Numbered from the stretch's first letter, positions 12,104 through 23,345 are shown. The stretch: 64,000 bases of DNA from Myoxocephalus aenaeus (GCA_038501785.1 JBAMJR010000031.1:4843501-4907500), one strand, 5' to 3'. The notes: generated from the letters alone by a model not told the origin. Made by a program: numbers and translations.

Positions 12104-14418
12104 GTGATTAAGTAGTTTGTAAAGGTAAGACCGCTTCAAATGCCAGTGGAAGACATGGAAGTGTTGGGATCTGATTGGGGAAAGGAAAGAATCTCTGGCA
12201 TGGGCTTAGGAGAAGTTTTATGAAAACAAGGAAGAAGGGACTTGTCAGATGGACTGGGAGTAGTCCGACTGAAAGTAAAAGCTTGAGGAATACAAGGGAG
12301 GCTGAAGGTAAGATGGGTGCAGTGGGGAATGCAGTGTGATTCATTTGCACGTCGATATATTTTTGGGGATTGTTTTTGTCATAATTACTTTCTCATAGCA
12401 AATTTTTAAGAGCTTTCGCACCGCAAATAAAGGCATCAGCCAATTACGTTGTGTGGAACGGAGATATGCAAAATGTAAACTATAGTGTAGAACAACATAG
12501 AGGCTCCGTAGTCCGAACCAAGATGGCAGACTTAATTACTCCTTTTAACCTTGACAAAGAAAGAGCATACCATATCCACTCTTTCTGTTCATACCTTTCA
12601 CAATAAAAGACCTAGGAATATACAACTGTAACTGTTTACCAGAGGGATCGAAAATTCACTCAGCATTTTGCTAGCAGGGAACTCAATGAAACGGCTTACA
12701 ATAGATTAGGCTCTACAACAATTTGCCTCAGACAGACTGCCAGACGCTGCTCTGGGTCAATAGGATCTCAATAGTGTGTCCTCTGCCTGAGCAATCTATT
12801 TGTACCTTTTATTAAAAAGGTGTTCACTGCTGGTATGAAAAGTTTTGATGCAAATTATTTCGTCAAACCCCCAGTGTATAAAGGCCGTAGATGGATTTTT
12901 ACTTGATGCAAGGGGTAACAGGAATGTAGTAATGGCTACCTAGATTGTAGGTTTTGATAGTTCAGCATTGGATGTTACTCATTGATTTCAGCAGCACAAC
13001 TTATGTTCGCCCTGTTCACATGTTTTTTATTCACTCTGTGAAGATCAACGAGCAAAGTTTTAGCAGCACAGTTCTTTTTTACCCTAAACACGGGGGTCAA
13101 GCACCTTGGTTTTCTTAAGCCAGAGTTGTATGGGATTTGTTTTGGTGACTAATGTTCTTCCGGCTAAAGGAAGAAGTATGCCATCAAAAACAAATCTAGT
13201 ATGTTTAAAATATACTCCAAACACAGATTTGGTCAGAATTCCGACTCTACACCATCTGATTAATAGTTGTAATGGCTGTAAAAATGCCTGAAACTGTCGC
13301 GCAGTTTTGACTTTTGTAATTTGTTATGTAATTTGCATGGGGAGGGATAGTTGCAGGGAACAGACAGTTATAGAGCTGCCCAATTTCAGGCCAACTTTAC
13401 ACCTGTGTCACCGCTGCTGTCTCTAATAAGGAGGAAGTTTGAATGGGATAAGTACAGCTGAGCTGAGAATTGGACCAATGGGGTTATACTCTGTGATGTG
13501 GAGAGTGTATTTTAGGCAACAGATGCCTGATTGTCTGGGTAGTAGTGTCTGTTTCCTCAGCTGTCATACTGAGGAGTGCTGATAATTAATGACTCAGTAG
13601 ATTTGTGCCTCTTTCATCTCTAGGTGATACCAAAACCTCAGGCAGCTTTCTGGCACTAATCCAGAAGCAGGTGGACCAATGATTTTGTCTGTAGTATTCA
13701 CCGAGGCAGGGAAGGTGGCAGATGTCTGACTCTATGCAAAACAAAAACATTTTAATCCAATATGAGACAATTAGACCATCTATATGATACATTTTTCTAG
13801 TAGAAGTGATATATTATAATCTATAAATATTTGGCGTGATGCAATGTGTGTGCGCTGTTAGGTGCCGCTCAGAAAGGCGAGACCATTATTCTGTAAAAGT
13901 CACTGTGTTGGCGGCTTACAGTGTGAATTATTGCTCCAGGTGTTTATTGGCAAAAGAAAATCTGAACTTTTTAAAAACTGTCAACCAGAGACAGGAAAAT
14001 TGTGTGCATTTTGACAAGCGGTGTCACACACCATTAAAGTCACAGTATCTGAGTAAGCGGTAATCCTTCAGGGGGAATTTAAAAAGTACCTGCCAGAAAA
14101 ACAAGGTAGTGTATTTAAATGAGGTGAAAGTTGCCACACTTTTACAGGCTGCCAAACTGGTTAAGGAGTTCTCTCAGACACAAACGTACACACGCCTTTT
14201 CCTCCCTGGTACTGTATGTCCTGAACAGCTTATCGAAGCCTTACCCGAAATAAAACTATATCTCCCAAAGATCTTGACCCACCTCCGGTAACACAAGTGT
14301 TCCTTCATTGACCAGGTCACCTCAATGATGCGTGTTCGTCCATCAAATATAAAAAACGCTGCAAATATTCAAAACCTTTCTACTATTAGTCATTTCCACA
14401 CCAAGTCTGACACTGTTC
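12104..14418. other. Intronic stretch, nothing recognised
   Basis: Unremarkable AT-rich DNA with short chance frames. No repeat family, exon or RNA gene recognised. Confidence 0.5.
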
Positions 14419-14426
14419 AACTAAAT

Positions 14427-14883
14427 CAGGGGTGTCAAACTCATTTTAGTTAAGGTGCCGCATGCTGCCCATTTTGACCTCAAGTGGGCCGGACCAGTAA
14501 AATCACAGCATGTTAACGCATACATAATGACAATATTTCTCTCTGTTTAAATCATTGGTGAAGGTTTTTGGATGATAAACCCTATTTTAAGGTATTTCTT
14601 CAATAAACTAGAAACATAAAGACCAACAATTCAGACATCAGCCCACTGTTTACCTGCCTGGGCTCTCCTCTGCAGATTCCCTCGCAGTTGGGCAATATCT
14701 TTAGTAAAGTCAATGCTGTGATCAATTGTGTCTGTGTCTCAATGGTTACCATGCACGTCTTACAATCAGAGGTTCAGTGGTTCAGATCCCGACTGAGGTA
14801 GTTTTTTTTTTTTTTTTTCAGTTTTTTTTTTTTTTTTTCCAGCAATTTTAACAATTATCCCGTGGGCCGGACTGGACCCCCTG
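14427..14883. mobile_element. hAT MITE with a tRNA-like segment, 457 bp
   Basis: The left end CAGGGGTGTCAAACTCATTTT is a widespread vertebrate hAT terminus. The right end reads inward CAGGGGGTCCAGTCCGGCCC. Flanking 8-mers AACTAAAT (14419-14426) and ACCTAAAT (14884-14891) match at 7 of 8 positions. Both termini have the GGGCCGGAC motif typical of this group. The interior contains a tRNA-like stretch at about 14728-14800 followed by two long poly(T) tracts. There is no transposase. Confidence 0.85.
14728..14800 (+). repeat. tRNA-like (SINE-like) segment inside the MITE
   Basis: The order resembles a degraded tRNA: an A-box-like CTCAATGGTTACCATGC, an anticodon-arm-like CGTCTTACAATCAGAGG, then a B-box-like GGTTCAGATCCCGACT, followed by oligo(T). 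The T stem is imperfect, so this is not a functional tRNA gene. It is more likely a piece of a tRNA-derived SINE captured by the MITE. Confidence 0.45.
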
Positions 14884-14891
14884 ACCTAAAT

Positions 14892-15816
14892 CATATGCTT
14901 ACATCTGACAAACTGAATGACGCTTTTAAATCATTCTTCACCAAAAGGGCAGGGACCCCATTGAAATGTTCAATGATACTGGTTCAAAACACTCAATTAC
15001 TGATTGTGGTGGATTTGACATCCTGGTGTGTTACAGCTATATGCAAATAGGAAAAGCCATACAACCATATGCAACTTTAAAAGATGTTGCCGTTCTTCAA
15101 GTTATTCTTTCTTCCATGCTACATAATGAGTTGTTGGTGAACAATGTGGTGGACATTTATCATAAGTGCTTTATTCTTAAATGTGTAGCTGAACTCTGAA
15201 AGCAGAGAGAGTTCATCTTGACCCAGTCTAATCAGCGCCATCCGTGTGAAGCAATAACAGGTGGATCTCGGTATTGTTTTTGTTCTTTTCGTTTTGTTTT
15301 CTTTCTGTGCCTCTCACTCTTGTCTCTCAGGGCCGTAGCCAAACAACATCCTCCAGACAGGCATCAAGGCTTGTCTGGTGGGAAGGAGGACACTGCGAGG
15401 AGGAGCAGGGGGGAGGGGGGAAAGGGCAAACATTTCAATAATAATTGTTGATGTATAAAACTCATGTTGAACTATTTTTCCGGGTCAGTCCTCCGAACCA
15501 TCTGTCGTGAAGAGCTCTGCCCATTCAATTGAATTATTCCAAGATTCTGTTTAATAAATGCTTAAAGACATTTAAGTGTTTCACATCACATTTGTTTTCT
15601 CTAAAGGAGATTGATAAGGTTAATTAATTTCCATTACAAACAACAGTTTGAATGTTATCATGGCAGAGATGCTCACAGGTAATTTTTTTGCAAGTCCAAG
15701 TCAAGTCTGGTTCTAATGAGCGTTTGATCATCTGCTGCATGCCATCCTGTCGGCATAGAACACTGCATATCTATATCTAAGTAATGCAAACATGTCCTGT
15801 ATTATCATCACTCATC
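14892..15816. other. Intronic stretch, nothing recognised
   Basis: AT-rich DNA with a short G-rich run (15400-15425). No feature recognised. Confidence 0.5.
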
Positions 15817-15824
15817 TATTAGCA

Positions 15825-16251
15825 CAGTGATTTTCAACCACTGTGCCGCGGCACACACACCAGTGTGCCGTGAGAGATCGTCAGGTGCCGTGGGAAAATG
15901 TCCAATTTCACTTAATCGGTCCCAAAAAATATTATTTAGTTGCCGCAAATAATTTTCCATTGTTGAGCGTCTGAGCCTGCAATATAAGTTCTGGCCTAGT
16001 AATTAAATACTCTTCCATGACAGTAGGTAACGCAATACTTACCATATATGCTGTATTATGCTAAAATGTGACATTTCGTAACTTTTTGGGTTGTTGGTGT
16101 GCCGCAGGTTTTTTTTATTGTAGAAAATATTTCGTGGCTCAAAAAAGGTTGAAAAACACTGTATAGCACTATCAGTATTAGTTTCATGACTAGAATTTCT
16201 AACTACGATACTATACATTGAAAAATAATGATATTCGGTTGAAAAACACTG
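15825..16251. mobile_element. hAT MITE, 427 bp, with perfect 8-bp target duplication
   Basis: Left end CAGTGATTTTCAACCACTGTG; right end reads inward CAGTGTTTTTCAACCG. The duplication TATTAGCA is perfect at 15817-15824 and 16252-16259. Both ends contain the GTGCCGC motif of this hAT group. An extra copy of the right end lies inside (16147-16161) and is followed by a mutated duplication site TATAGCAC. This arises from a 90-bp tandem duplication spanning the right junction. Confidence 0.9.
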
Positions 16252-16280
16252 TATTAGCAGTATCAGTATTAGTTTCATGA
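16147..16280. repeat. 90-bp-period tandem duplication spanning a transposon edge
   Basis: The block GGTTGAAAAACACTGTAT...AGCA.TATCAGTATTAGTTTCATGA occurs at 16147 and again at 16237. Each copy includes the transposon end, the target duplication and about 25 bp of flanking host DNA, so the duplication postdates insertion. Confidence 0.85.
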
Positions 16281-17270
16281 AAATTGAAACAACATTGAGG
16301 GCATTACATTTGAGATTTAAACACATCAATCTGGTGGACGAAAATAAGAGGCTATATCTGTGAAGAATGATGTGCGCTTTTAAACAATTTAATCATAAAC
16401 ACATTGCTTGTAAATATATGAAAGGTGATGGCACGACAAAAAAATAAATAATCCCCCCCCCCCCCAAAGCATGGTGCTATAAAGCTCGCGGTCAGAGCCA
16501 CAAGCCATCTTCACGTCGCGACTTCCCAAACCTGGAGACGGTCCCACAAGGGGATCCTTCCACAGCGAGCGGCCGTTACTGATACCCCCTAACTGAGGTG
16601 TAAAAATATGAATAATTATGAAACTGATGATCTAACTAGACTGAGAGAAAAGAGAGTACGTAAGAAAGTGCAGCTGGAACCGGTGTATCGATAAGGTTAA
16701 AAACTATGTACTGATATAATGATGAATGATTGTTCACAAGTCCCAAATCCTGAGTCAGAGTCAGGTCTTTGGAGGACAAGTCGCCAGTTAAGTCTCTGTG
16801 TCACTCCATGTTAGGTCACTGTGTGTTCAACTTAAGTGTGACTGGAGTCCAAGTGGCAGACTCAAAACCCCATCTCTGCATTTTGGCACCTTACCATGAA
16901 CCAAGCATGGACATGAATAGGACCTCACTATCAGGAGCATCCTGTGCCTGCCAAATAAATATGCAGGATTAAAGACACGATTTATCATTTAGTTACCAGC
17001 TTATCTGCAGCAAGTGTATGCAATATAATACAATAGCCTGACAATAAGCCCTACCTCTGTAAAGCGAGATGTTCATTCTTTGGTGACACTGTGTCAGAGA
17101 AGCGTTGATTCAACTCAATTATCAACCCAATTTACAATCTAAGCTCTTCCCCACCCAAAACCTATAGAAAACACTGGGAGCGCTGTGGGTGTAGGTGTGT
17201 GTGTTGTAGTTGAAGAGTTTCAGGGTTATCTAGTTTCTTTCTTCCCTGCTTTGCTACAAAATATGTTTCA
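16281..17270. other. Intronic stretch, nothing recognised
   Basis: Includes a 12-bp poly(C) near 16454 and a GC-richer segment (16485-16590). No exon, repeat family or RNA recognised. Confidence 0.5.
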
Positions 17271-17657
17271 TTAACCCTTCGTCCACTGAGCCCGCGGTTT
17301 CGCGTGGTGACACTTGAAACGTTTCTCTAAGTTTCTAAAATATTCACAGCACCGCGATAATACATCGCAGAAATATAATTTTACGTCTGGCGGAAAGAGA
17401 CGGCTTCCTGCTTCCGGGTGCCTGCCCAGGCAGAGCCCAGCATAATTTTAACATCATCAAGCAAGCGAAAGGGCAGCAGTGAGTCATCTGACGCTGGTAA
17501 AAAAAAAAAAAAAATCCTTCTCTGTGATTTGTTGAGTCATATGGCCGTCGCCATTTCGTGAACTAAACAACCAATGTACACTCAGGAAAATCTCAAAAGG
17601 ACTACCCACTTGAGCATGTACACACGCTACAGTTTTCAGTCAGAGAAAAGCGACATC

Positions 17658-17777
17658 ATGACGACAAAGAGATTCAACACGGAGGAAGCAAAACGCATGA
17701 TTCTGGAGACCAGCGAGGAGGACGACGACGCGTCTTCGTCAGAGCTCGAAGGCTTTAGTTCTTCTGAGGAAGATGGG
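17658..17777 (+). pseudogene. piggyBac transposase amino-terminal exon remnant
   Basis: The frame begins MTTKRFNTEEAKRMILE and continues through an acidic, Ser-rich run ending SSSEEDG. This is the typical start of PGBD4-like piggyBac transposases, which open with a short basic helix and then an Asp/Glu/Ser tract. The frame runs into GTAAGTG at 17777, an excellent splice donor, so this may be exon 1 of an intron-containing transposase. The following exon was lost to later insertions. An in-frame upstream Met at 17574 is less typical of the family. Confidence 0.75.
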
Positions 17778-17890
17778 TAAGTGTAGTTACTAAACTTTGT
17801 TACGTGTCTGTAAGGCTGCATGGTGTAAACTAATAATGTGTACACTGTGCAGGAGAGCACGAGAGCCAGCCACGCGGTGTTCACGTTATA

Positions 17891-18362
17891 CAGTCATGAT
17901 CTGAGTAATGTTTATACACAGTCTGCTTTGTACAACACTCTGCTCACGTTACTACTACAGTCATGATCTGAGTAATGTTTATACACAGTCTGCTTTGTAC
18001 AACACTCAGATCATGACTGTGGTAGTAACGTGAACAGAGTAATATTTATACACAGTCTGCTTTGTACAACACTCTGCTCACGTTACTACCACAGTTATGA
18101 TCCGAGTAATGTTTATACACAGTCTGCTTTGTACAACACTCTGTTCACGTTACTACCACAGTCATGATCTGAGTAATATTTATACACAGTCTGCTTTGTA
18201 CAACACTCTGCTCACGTTACTACCACAGTTATGATCTGAATAATATTTATACACAGTCTGCTTTGTACAACACTCTGTTCACGTTACTACCACAGTCATG
18301 ATCTGAGTAATATTTATACACAGTCTGCTTTGTACAACACTCTGTTCACGTTACTACCACAG
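17891..18362 (+). repeat. 67-bp minisatellite, seven units, one with an internal inversion
   Basis: Units start at 17891, 17958, 18025, 18092, 18159, 18226 and 18293. They carry the common text CAGT(C/T)ATGATCTGAGTAAT, TTTATACACAGTCTGC, TTTGTACAACACTCTG and TTCACGTTACTACCA. Differences are single substitutions (Ctg/Ttc, gtt/att). At the second-to-third unit junction a 31-bp block (18007-18037) is present in reverse complement. The array lies within the piggyBac relic, after its first exon. Confidence 0.95.
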
Positions 18363-18537
18363 TAGGGCTGTCAACGAATAATCGAAATTCGAATATATAT
18401 TCGAATAGTTGTTAAAAACAGAATTTCGAATGTGAAAATTTATATTCGAATGTAAAAAATAAAAAATAAAAAAGTATTTCGGAGGATAATTATCGTGAAT
18501 CTGGCAACCCCCGCCGCGGCCGCGATGAAGTGTCCTC

Positions 18538-18538
<1 letters not shown>

Positions 18539-18612
<74 letters not shown>
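18539..18612. repeat. (TG)n microsatellite
   Basis: About 37 TG units inside the nested hAT fragment. Confidence 0.97.
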
Positions 18613-18613
<1 letters not shown>

Positions 18614-18836
18614 CGAGCCGTTCGGGGCAGAGTCTATGACCCGGAGCAGACGTGAAGCTGGTTGAGGCTTTCACGGGGTTTTGCTGTTGTTTTGGCGTAG
18701 GCTGCGGCCCACAGTAGCCTGTTCTGTGTTCCCTTAATAAACACCCTATAAGCCAGCTAACGTCTCGTAGCTTTCCTGACCCAGGGTCGCTACGCTATGT
18801 AAGCTAGAGTTAGCTTACCATTTAACGACAAGCAAC

Positions 18837-19090
18837 GTGAGGCCACATCTCCAGAATGTGCACCCAAGAGAATATGGCATAAAATGTGGAACTTCAGAGA
18901 AACAGCCCCGTCTGGATACGTATTTTGCGGCGTCCGCCACAAGTTCGTTGTCTGCGGCACGACAGGAGGCCTGCACGCAAAAATTGATTTCGTTCGTATG
19001 CAAGGACATGAGGGCTTCAGGGAGTTCTGTGAAGCACTGGAACCGAGGTACCTTATCCCTGATCAGCACTCAGCATGTGTTTATTGTTGC
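18837..19090 (+). pseudogene. ZBED/hAT transposase amino-terminal remnant (frameshifted)
   Basis: One frame gives HLQNVHPREY and, after a Pro/Leu-rich link, QEACTQKLISFVCKDMR. This matches the end of a BED zinc finger and the linker found in Ac-like hAT transposases. The downstream family motif GFREFCEALEPRYLIP is in another frame, so at least one frameshift near 19005-19015 breaks the gene. The remaining two thirds, including the DDE core and dimerisation domain, are missing. The upstream part of the BED finger is also absent or lies beyond an intron. Confidence 0.7.
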
Positions 19091-19489
19091 CGTTCATTTA
19101 AACCGCAATGCGCGACCGATGGTGCGCGACCGACGGTGCGGGGGGAGGTGAAGTGAACACCTAAACTGAAGAATTTTGTATTTACACATATATTCGAATA
19201 TATGTGTTTTTTTTAAAAGGAATATTCGAACGTCATTTTTTAGCAATAAAGACACCATCGCCAGCAAACAGGGCGCGTGCTGCCCGGCGACTACTTTCAC
19301 CACAGGCCAGGTGGAGAAAGACGGCAGCGCGTGCACCACCTGCACCTACGCTGTCCTGGAGGACGGATGAAGACCCGGACACTGCTCCCCCGTCATCAAG
19401 TTCCAGCCAGCCCGGACACCAAGTCCACACCAGCACCTGCAGGTCATGTTCCTGTCTCTGCTGCTGCTGCAGCCTGCCGCAAAACAAAG

Positions 19490-19633
19490 TCAACGGCGGG
19501 TCGCAGGGTTTGCGAGCTTTGCAGCATGAAGAAAGTGCGAAAAGACACGGCATGGAAGTGCGAGGCGTGTAACGTTCCCCTCTGCCTGCAGCTGAACAGA
19601 AACTGTTTCCGGGAATGGCATGCCATGGCATGA
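19490..19633 (+). pseudogene. piggyBac transposase carboxy-terminal zinc domain remnant
   Basis: The frame carries RVCELCSMKKVRKDTAWKC, then EACNVPLC and NCFREWHAM, then TGA. The spacing CxxC ... CxxC ... C ... CxxxxH is the cross-brace-like cysteine-rich domain at the end of piggyBac transposases, which binds terminal-repeat DNA. The upstream frame (from about 19277) is Arg/Pro/Ala-rich and I cannot match it to the catalytic core. The domain is intact but isolated. Confidence 0.8.
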
Positions 19634-20306
19634 GGATATGCCATTGAAGCAAAGCAAGCCATACTTGTATATTGTAAATAGTCTGACTAGTTTTCGTTCT
19701 GTTTTATATTTCTCAATATATATTCTGTAATTTAAAAAAATATATAATACATATTTTTATTTCCAAAAAAAAAGTGTTGTGATGGTAATTTTTCATTTGC
19801 ACACACTCCATGAAGCTTTATCTGCACTATAAAGTCATTTCTCAGTCCCATTTTTATCATTTTGGTGAAAGGCGTGAAAGACCATATTTCTACTCAAAAA
19901 ACGATAATAAAAAATTTAGTTTTAGACATTTATTTACATGTATCTACCATTTTATTCATATATTTCACTGCTTTTGTGAACCTAAAACCTTTGGTAAACC
20001 AATTGCCATCACCTAAACAGAGTCACCACCTGAGTAAAGTTAGGTTTTTTCAAGTGATATGAAGAATTTCCAAAAATCGAGATTCCATTTTTCAGCTTTA
20101 GTGTCATATTATAAAGTTTTTCTCTTTACACTTTTGCCTTATGACAATGGTGCCTCATTATATACATAGCCGAGATTGTTCTGCAATTTATGATGTAAAA
20201 CATGGGTATATATCTTATATGGAAGTGCCTTAAAAGGTGAATCTAAGAAAATTATGTCAAATCGAGAAAATCGACTGAAAATGACCTCCAGTGTCCAGTG
20301 AGTTAA

Positions 20307-22320
20307 AGAACATCAGCCGTCAGAGTCTCTATTTGCAGGTTCCCAAGCTCAGTTCAGTGTACACTGTATAATCTGTGGGCACATTTCCTCATTCTGTGTG
20401 AATCGGTGAACCAATCGCTCTGTGCACAGCCTTTTCCACACACACTCACAACAAAAGCCTGTCAGCTAAATCAAGATGAACCTTGGCCTTAAAGACAGGC
20501 ATACACGTGGGAGGAGGAAGAACAGCCAGGCTCATTAAAATGATTTGTTCCTCCTACACTTTCAGCACAAAACCTTTTAAGGATGCAATATTTTCTGAAA
20601 TCAGATAAAAGGATAAATTAACTAAAACTAAAGACTGTGATGGGATCACACCAGCAGCCGCACAAGTTATCCTTTTCCTCAGTTAAGGCCAAAGCTCAAA
20701 GCTCATGTCTAAATATAACCCAAGTTATAATGTACTCCCCTCAGCCATGTCAAGTTGTGACATTAGACTTCAATCCAAGTCACATGCCTGAAGTCCACCT
20801 GAACAGAATAACAAAAAAATATAACACACACAAATAAACAAACAAACACACACACACGACTGACTCGTCCCACAAACATTTTCCTGCAACTAAAATCCAG
20901 TTTATCAGATCCACAATCATACAACCACACTAATAGGAGATCTAATATAAAGCATTTGCCATGTGTTTATCCATGAATGCCAGTGTGCATGAAAGCACCA
21001 TGTTAATTGGACTCATTGTAATACGTTGAAAGTTGAATTGACAAAATTAGGAGTCAGTTTTTTTACACCTGGACTTGTCACAACATCCCTTCAGTATCAG
21101 CCACACATGACACAATTGTAGTTGCATTTAAAATAGAATCCTCTCCATTATGAATCATTATTGGCTATTTCTGTGTGAGAGAAAAGTGAGGGGCCATGAA
21201 AGTGAGTGCATGTTTTTGTGCTTATATTCTGGCTTTGCAGCTCCTGTAGTCAACGTAATATAAGCAAACACGAAAACCAATCAAGTGAGACTAGAAACAA
21301 TATGTAAATGCCGGACCGGCCCTGGCCAAAGACTTGTGTTAATATTCAGATCTCTGCTCTCGGAGGGTCTCCTACTTGATCAACTTTGGGCCTGCTAATG
21401 ATGCCTTAAAAGGCAGCTTTTTGGAAAAAGCTAGTGGAAGGAAAAATATGTATCCCTTCTTCTGGCATTGCTCCCTCTCTCGACTCAATTACTGTTAATG
21501 GAGTGTTGGTTCATGTGTCATTGGTGGTGTGCTGTGGGTCTAATTGGATGGGCAGGGGCAATGGTTTGTTTAACCACAGACATGACAGGATAATGAGGAC
21601 AAAGATCCTGGCACAAAATCACTGTGTAGCGGCTGTGACTGTGTAGAGAGGCGTGCATACATGTAGATGATTAGTATTTCTTCCCCCTCAAGTCAAGTCA
21701 TGAAGTCAGGTCATGATTTCTGAGTTTTTATCTGACTGATAAACAGCCAACACTGCACTCTAATAAATTTACTACAGAGACGGATGTCTCACACACCGAC
21801 ATTCAGACTGTCCACACACACTCATTTGTCTAGATCAATTTGTGGATGAAGCAGAAAAGCTCAGACCACATTGATTTGTGTACACACGTCAGATCCTTGT
21901 ATGTCTCAATGTTTATCTCCGTCTGTTTTTCTCGCATGACTTCACTCAATAAAGATGTGTGAGTGTGTATTTTTGCAAAGTTAATGTATACCGCTATTAC
22001 AGTATATTTTATGTTTATGTAGAAGGGAAAGAAAGTGGGGGAGGGGGGGGGGGGGGGGGTTCATGTATTTTTTACTTCTGTTGTCCAGGCTTAGCTCAGG
22101 CTTCTTCAAACAATCACGATTCCTCAGCCAGCAGCATCTTGCCTTCTTTCGCAGATAATTACCAGTTTGTGTGCTATTTGTCCTTGCTCAGCAGGGATTT
22201 GTGTCATTTCCTCTAATTGCACAAAGAGGAAGTGGATGCAACAGTAAATGGCCATCATTACTTCAGCAAGAAAAATCTCCTGCAGTGAAAACATACAAAC
22301 GCCTTTTAATTAGTAAGGCA

Positions 22321-22371
<51 letters not shown>

Positions 22372-22678
22372 AACACAGATATATAGGTCGAGTAAGATAC
22401 AGCTCCACAATTGAAAAACATATAATTTGTACTTTGATTCACACTATAAAACAAATCTACAAAGATTGAATGGAGAGTTGCCAAATAATGATCATGGGGA
22501 GCTTAAATGAGAATTAGCGCTGGCCAGTGAAAGATGTGTTGATCAACGAGTTAGCAGTGTAATGAAGATCATTATAAGGTTACATGCAATCAACTATATA
22601 ATAAGGTTCAGGCTGTATAGAGGTTGTATAGAGGTTTGTCAATTAATCAAGAATTACAATCATAGCTTTAGTAACTAC
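20307..22678. other. Intronic stretch with simple repeats only
   Basis: Contains a poly(G) run (about 22045-22059) and a GA repeat (22324-22369). No exon or repeat family recognised. Confidence 0.5.
22324..22369. repeat. (GA)n microsatellite
   Basis: An uninterrupted GA run of about 23 units. Confidence 0.96.
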
Positions 22679-22689
22679 AAGACTGTGAG

Positions 22690-23345
22690 AGAGACCACCG
22701 GCGGAGGTTCTACGAGGCCAGGCTGGGGGCCGAGGACCGGCCATTCGCTTTTGCTCAGCGGCTGAAGGACGCCGCCACCAGATGGTTGCAACCCGGGGAA
22801 GCAGGAGGGGCGCAGGAAGTGGTGGAGAAGGTGGTCCTGGAGCAGTTTGTGGGCGGACTGCTGGCCCGAACATCGGCATGGGTCCGCTGCCACCGCCCTA
22901 CGGTACTGGAGACCGCCATCACCTTGGCGGAGGACCACCTGGCTGTTCATCCCCCCCGGGTTGGGGGACAACAGCCGCTCGCTGGCTTCAGCCCGCCGAC
23001 ACCCGGCCCACGGAGGAGGCTACCTCCGCTCTTGGCGCAGCCCACGGCGGCTCCGTGGCGGCTCCGTGGCGGCTCCGTGGCGGCTCCGTGGCGGCTCCGT
23101 GGCCGGCCCCCCTTCCTCAGGTCCCTGATTCCACGCCCAGCACCGGTACCCTTCCCGGCTCACAGAGGGGTCCTCAGACATCAGGGCAGGAGTGTTGGAG
23201 GTGCCGGCAGCCCGGACACTTCCGGAGGGAGTGTCCATTAATGGAGGTAGGTCAGGTGATTCGGGTTGCCGGCCCTCCAACACCCTCCCCCGGTCCGGGA
23301 GTGACGTACCGCGTTCCGGTAAGAATCCAGGGGGGCACACATCAA
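22690..23345 (+). pseudogene. Partial gag (SCAN-like capsid and zinc knuckle), frameshifted
   Basis: The first frame (to about 23130) gives RRFYEARLGAEDRPFAFAQR, ATRWLQPGE and VLEQFVGGLL. This is the helical capsid segment related to the vertebrate SCAN domain, which derives from Gmr1-like Gag. The nucleocapsid CCHC knuckle CWRCRQPGHFRREC (about 23192-23233) lies in a different frame, so an indel separates them. Between them sits a 12-bp tandem repeat (about 23044-23104) that may have caused the shift. The amino-terminal part of Gag is missing together with the 5' LTR. Confidence 0.8.
23044..23104 (+). repeat. 12-bp tandem repeat GGCTCCGTGGCG, about five units
   Basis: A perfect short-period array inside gag. 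The unit length keeps the frame within the array, but the frames used before and after it differ. Confidence 0.93.

Larger units (their letters stand above)
18363..19242 (+). mobile_element. hAT element fragment with ZBED-like coding remnant, nested in the piggyBac relic
   Basis: The left end TAGGGCTGTCAACGAATAATCG follows the minisatellite directly and matches a common hAT terminus. Several TATTCGAATA-type subterminal motifs occur near both ends (18390-18450 and 19190-19230). The expected right terminal repeat (reading inward TAGGGCTGTC...) is absent, so the right end is truncated near 19242, and no 8-bp duplication can be shown. The interior has a GC-rich segment, a TG repeat (18539-18612) and a transposase remnant (18837-19090). 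Confidence 0.7.
17275..20302 (+). mobile_element. piggyBac-type element relic, about 3.0 kb, flanked by TTAA
   Basis: TTAA sits at 17271-17274 directly before CCCTTCGTCCACTGAG and again at 20303-20306 after a right end that reads inward CTCACTGGACACTGGAG. TTAA duplication is the piggyBac signature. Two coding remnants fit this family: an acidic amino terminus (17658-17777) and a carboxy-terminal cysteine-rich zinc domain (about 19490-19633). The catalytic DDD core between them is missing; its place is taken by a 67-bp tandem repeat array and a hAT fragment. The element cannot encode its own transposase. Its right third is AT-rich. Confidence 0.85.

Noticed and set aside
14728..14800. A functional tRNA gene
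   Set aside because: The A- and B-box order is visible, but stems are mismatched and it sits inside a MITE, so it is only tRNA-like.
19233..19652. 139-residue minus-strand Cys-rich frame
   Set aside because: Antisense shadow of the piggyBac carboxy-terminal remnant.
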